Assembly (NCBI GenBank): GCA_049997955.1
Contig: JAEBDY010000009.1
Location: 186,001-250,000, forward strand
DNA: 64,000 nucleotides
DNA from: Umezawaea sp049997955
GTDB lineage: Bacteria > Actinomycetota > Actinomycetes > Mycobacteriales > Pseudonocardiaceae
Reading direction: 5' to 3'
A model generated the notes under the pieces. That model had not been told where the DNA came from. It saw only the letters and a list, made by a program, of their open reading frames with translations, and ran no database searches. Positions within the stretch are counted from its first letter, which is position 1. Each line of letters starts with the position of its first letter. Shown here piece by piece: positions 61,230 to 64,000 of the stretch. The position numbers and the translations under genes are program-made.

Positions 61230-62516
61230 GTGGAGTTGGGTGATCTCGTGCGGTTGATCAGGCTGGGCAGTGTTCCGACGGATGTCGGCGCGGACGTGCG
61301 GGCGGCGCTGAGCACGTGGGGTGCGGGCGACGCCGTGCTGGGCGGTGTCGCGCTGCTGGGCGTGCAGCCGCCCGGCAGCCCCAAGGCGGTGGACGCGGTC
61401 GTCGTCCTGCCGCGCGGCGTCGTCGTCATCGTCGGCGTGGACCTGCCCGACCCGGCCGTGCGGCTGGAGGCACCGCTGACCGGCCAGTGGAAGATCGACG
61501 GCTGGCCCCTGGTCCGCCCGGACGGCGCGGTCAGCCCCGCCGCCGAGGCCTTGGAGGCCGCGTTCGCGGTGGGCAAGCGGATCCAGGAGATGCGCGCCGA
61601 ACCGCTACCGGTCACCACGGTCGTCGCCGTCGGCCCGTACGTCGGCAACGTCACCCAGCCGTCCGTCGACCTGAACCGCGGCGTGCGCGTGCTGCACCCC
61701 AAACCGACGTCGCTGCTGGCCGCGGTGCGCGAACTGGCCACCAGCGACCGCCCCTGCTCGGTGGACCACGCGGCCAAGCTCCTGGCCGTCCTGTCCCCCA
61801 GCGGCAGCCCGCCCAGCACCCGCGACCTGCTGGCGGAGGGCTTCGCCGACGCGGTCACCCACGACCTGGCCTCGGCCAGCACCATGCTGCTGCCGAAGCT
61901 GCCCACCACGGCCAAGCCGGAGGAAGCGACGGCGAAGTCCCCGAAACTGCTGCCCTACCTCGCCGCCGCGCTGGTGGCCCTGCTGGCCATCGTCGGCGTA
62001 GTCCTGGCCACCACGTCGGGGGACTCCCCGCAGTCCGCACCGCCCGTCACCTCGGAACCACTGCCCACGACGGTCGTGGTGGACGGCGAGAACTTCACCC
62101 CGCGCGGCACGGCCCGCGACGCGGACTGCGCCGCGCACTCCTTCGGCGACATCAGCGCCTGGCTGGCAACACACCCGTGCACAGCCCTCCACCGCGCCCA
62201 GTACGAGACGAAGGCAGGCGACCGCCGCATTGGGGTCGCGGTAGCCGAGGTGACCCTCCCCACCGCGCCCAGCGCGCAGGAACTGCACGGCGTGGTCGCC
62301 ACACCGGGCTCGGGCGGCGTCACGACCATGCTCAAGGACGGCAAGTCCTGGCAGAACGGCCCGAAGTCGTTCGACAGCTCAGCCTTCGCCAGCACGGTGA
62401 GGGGAACACGGGTGCTGTTGGCACAAGCGGTGTGGACGGACGGCACCTCCACCGCAACAGACCCGGAACTGGTAACAGCGGCAGAACGCGCACTACGCCT
62501 GCCCGCAGGCCAGTAA
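61230..62516 (+). CDS. membrane-anchored hypothetical protein with NERD-like N-terminus
   Basis: A 428-residue protein. The N-terminal cytosolic domain (about 1-215) has GAGDAVLGGVALLGVQPPGSPKAVDAVVVLPRGVVVIVGVDLPDPAVRLEAPLTGQWKIDGWPL. This recalls nuclease-related (NERD) or restriction-like beta/alpha sheets, but the catalytic residues are not clear. One membrane helix (LLPYLAAALVALLAIVGVVLA, about 242-262) is followed by an extracellular domain with cysteines (DADCAAHSFGDISAWLATHPCTALHRAQYET). The start could also be GTG 61218. I believe similar proteins occur in Pseudonocardiaceae; the function is unknown. Confidence 0.75.
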   Translation: MELGDLVRLIRLGSVPTDVGADVRAALSTWGAGDAVLGGVALLGVQPPGSPKAVDAVVVLPRGVVVIVGVDLPDPAVRLEAPLTGQWKIDGWPLVRPDGAVSPAAEALEAAFAVGKRIQEMRAEPLPVTTVVAVGPYVGNVTQPSVDLNRGVRVLHPKPTSLLAAVRELATSDRPCSVDHAAKLLAVLSPSGSPPSTRDLLAEGFADAVTHDLASASTMLLPKLPTTAKPEEATAKSPKLLPYLAAALVALLAIVGVVLATTSGDSPQSAPPVTSEPLPTTVVVDGENFTPRGTARDADCAAHSFGDISAWLATHPCTALHRAQYETKAGDRRIGVAVAEVTLPTAPSAQELHGVVATPGSGGVTTMLKDGKSWQNGPKSFDSSAFASTVRGTRVLLAQAVWTDGTSTATDPELVTAAERALRLPAGQ

Positions 62517-62834
62517 CCCCCCTGCCGACACAGGCCTGCACGCCTGGGTTGGTCGAGCGCGCGGTGCGTTAGGCGCGGACACAAGCCGACCACCACCCAG
62601 CGGAAGCACACCAGCAACCAACAACGGCCCCAGCGGGAGCACGCACCCCAGGAGCCCCCAGACCCTCCCTGCCCCCGATCCCCAGCGCCCTCACGTCCGT
62701 CCGCTACGGGTCAAGGCATCTTTCCCGCCTTGACGCGGCGCGGACGGACGTGGAGACAATCGCGACTCGGGGGCACCCCAAGCCCCCCACGCTGGAACAA
62801 GAAGACACCCAAGATCCACCGCAGAACCAGCACC
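62517..62834. other. intergenic region with a nested hairpin
   Basis: No gene is seen in 318 bases. Outer arms CACGTCCGTCCGC (62692-62704) and its inverse (62740-62752) enclose inner arms GTCAAGGC (62710-62717) / GCCTTGAC (62727-62734). The structure lies between convergent genes and may terminate both. Confidence 0.65.
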
Positions 62835-63221
62835 TCACCGCAGGTGGGGATTCGAGTCCACCTTCACCAGTCCGGTGGCGATCAGCCCGAACACCGCGTG
62901 CAGCACCAGCACCACCCCGGCGATCGCCCCGAGCCTCTCCGACCCGGCCACCCCGTGCACCGCCCCGCTCGCGAAGAGCCACCCCGCCACCGCCACCAGG
63001 AACCAGCCGACCACCATCGGCCGCGGGACCAGGGCGAGGGCCAGCAGCGCTTCGTTGCTCGCCCTCCACAGGGTGTGCAGCACGACCGGCAGCACCAGCA
63101 CGGCGGGCACGTAGACCACCACGGCGGGCAGTGGCGGCGCGTTCCGGAACGTCGTGGCGATCACGAAGGCGCACCACAGGACCGCCGCGGCAGCGGTGAT
63201 CACCACGGCTCTGGTCACCAC
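62835..63221 (-). CDS. small membrane protein, 128 residues
   Basis: Four hydrophobic helices (about 4-24, 33-52, 66-86 and 96-116) with short loops; the N-terminus MVTRAVVITAAAAVLWCAF and the C-terminal KVDSNPHLR tail are cytosolic by the positive-inside rule. There are no catalytic motifs. It starts with GTG 63221 and lies 48 bases downstream of the flavoprotein gene on the same strand, so it may share its transcript. I do not recognise the family with certainty. Confidence 0.75.
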   Translation of the reverse strand: MVTRAVVITAAAAVLWCAFVIATTFRNAPPLPAVVVYVPAVLVLPVVLHTLWRASNEALLALALVPRPMVVGWFLVAVAGWLFASGAVHGVAGSERLGAIAGVVLVLHAVFGLIATGLVKVDSNPHLR

Positions 63222-63269
63222 CGCAGCTTAGATTCCCGGTTCGGCCCGCCGGGCGCGCGCACCGTTCCG

Positions 63270-64000
63270 TTACAGGCCGTAGGCCTCCAGGAGCCGCAGC
63301 CACACCTCGCTGATCGTCGGGTACGAGGGCACCGCGTGCCAGAGCCGGTCCACGGTCACCTCCCCCACGATCGCGATGGTGGCGGCGTGCACCATCTCGG
63401 CCACGTCCGGTCCGACGAAGGTGACCCCGACGAGCGTCCGCGTGCTCTCGTCGACGACCATCCGCGCTTTGCCCTTGTACCCGTCGGCGTGCAGCGAGGA
63501 CCCCGCGACGGCGATGTCGACGTCGACGACCCGCACGTCGAGCCCGGCTTCGCGGGCCTGGGCCGCGGTGCGGCCGACGAACCCGACCTCGGGGTCGGTG
63601 AAGACGACCTGCGGCACGGCCGCGTGGTCCGCGGTGGCGACGGCGGCCGTCCACGGCTCCGGGTCGCGCGCGTCGGTCAGGATGGCCGTGCCGACCGCTC
63701 GGGCGGCGTACTTGCCCTGGTGGGTGAGGGGGGCTCGACCGGTCACGTCGCCGCAGCCGTAGAGCCAGTCCACACCGGAGACCCGGCCGGTGTCGTCGAC
63801 CGGCAGCGCCTTGCCCGCTTCCAGGCCGAACGCCTCCAGCCCGAGGTCGCGGGTGGCGGGCTCGCGTCCGGTGGCGACGAGCAGGTGCTCACCCACGAGC
63901 GTGGTGCCGTCGGCCAGCACCAGTTCCACCCCGGCGTCCACCGCGGACACCGAGGACGTCTTCACGCCGGCGTGGATCTCCACCCCGTCCTCGCGCAGCC
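63270..64000 (-). CDS. FAD-dependent pyridine nucleotide-disulfide oxidoreductase, C-terminal part (runs off window)
   Basis: The visible 242 residues are the NAD domain end, FAD domain end and dimerisation domain of a group I disulfide oxidoreductase. LLVATGREPATRDLGLE, the FAD-binding VDWLYGCGDVTGRAPLTHQGKYAARAVG and the interface VPQVVFTDPEVGFVGRT are typical, and WHAVPSYPTISEVWLRLLE replaces the usual HAHPT active-site motif (His and Glu kept with altered spacing). The 5' end, with the redox cysteines, lies beyond base 64000. It is closest in style to mercuric-reductase-like or mycothione-reductase-like proteins annotated generically in actinomycetes. Confidence 0.88.
   Translation of the reverse strand, partial: LREDGVEIHAGVKTSSVSAVDAGVELVLADGTTLVGEHLLVATGREPATRDLGLEAFGLEAGKALPVDDTGRVSGVDWLYGCGDVTGRAPLTHQGKYAARAVGTAILTDARDPEPWTAAVATADHAAVPQVVFTDPEVGFVGRTAAQAREAGLDVRVVDVDIAVAGSSLHADGYKGKARMVVDESTRTLVGVTFVGPDVAEMVHAATIAIVGEVTVDRLWHAVPSYPTISEVWLRLLEAYGL

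Overview
The window is a high-GC chromosome segment from an actinomycete of the order Pseudonocardiales (an Actinosynnema/Saccharothrix/Lentzea type is my guess). Evidence: many GTG and some TTG starts, nested or overlapping stop/start codons, actinobacterial families (CtaF, DUF3043, DUF3052, DUF3145, AhpE, FasR, LAxTG surface protein), and a gene order that follows the Mycobacterium tuberculosis Rv2192-Rv2245 and Streptomyces fab regions. Functions come from reading translations and motifs; no database search was run.

Layout. 1-9 kb: end of trpD, plsC, cytochrome c oxidase subunits ctaF and ctaC, asnB, an A-type Fe-S protein, glycerate kinase, a DUF3043 membrane protein, an aldo/keto reductase and a GNAT. 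9-11.5 kb: cobU-cobT-cobS (nucleotide loop assembly of cobalamin). 11.5-16.2 kb: ilvE with an upstream permease gene, pepA, and a small conserved protein. 16.4-28.4 kb: the lipoate and 2-oxoacid dehydrogenase block (lpdA, a two-lipoyl-domain E2, lipB, lipA), interrupted by a serine hydrolase with a winged-helix regulator, a secreted repeat protein, and a TetR-controlled SDR gene pair. 28.4-31.1 kb: a saccharopine-dehydrogenase-like reductase and a luciferase-like monooxygenase.

31.29-36.59 kb is a degenerate integrated element in the 3' half of tRNA-Val(UAC). It has a 42-bp direct repeat (att), matching TGATGTC-N6-TGATGTC arm sites at both ends, only the C-terminal third of a tyrosine integrase, a pentapeptide-repeat membrane protein, a small secreted protein, a tRNA-Pro-like fragment and several iteron-like repeat arrays. 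It is visibly poorer in GC than its surroundings. 36.6-47.8 kb returns to core genome: ahpE (its stop codon lies inside the tRNA gene), a DUF3052 gene, aceE (pyruvate dehydrogenase E1), a PnuC/RibM-type transporter behind an FMN riboswitch, a beta-propeller phytase, a sortase-type surface protein, a membrane channel-like protein, a secreted alpha/beta hydrolase and fasR. 48-51.4 kb: fabD-fabH-acpP-fabF.

53.1-60.3 kb, between fabF and its usual neighbour (DUF3145), holds a class III lanthipeptide (SapB/AmfS-like) cluster: lanKC synthetase, a 53-residue precursor gene, two ABC half-transporters and, between them, a translationally coupled 51-codon ORF of unknown function. The precursor has one canonical Ser-x2-Ser-x3-Cys motif and one enlarged Ser-x2-Ser-x4-Cys motif, plus an eight-glycine spacer. 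This cluster is the most interesting part of the window. The right end holds a membrane-anchored hypothetical protein, a small membrane protein and the 3' part of an FAD disulfide oxidoreductase gene that runs off the window.
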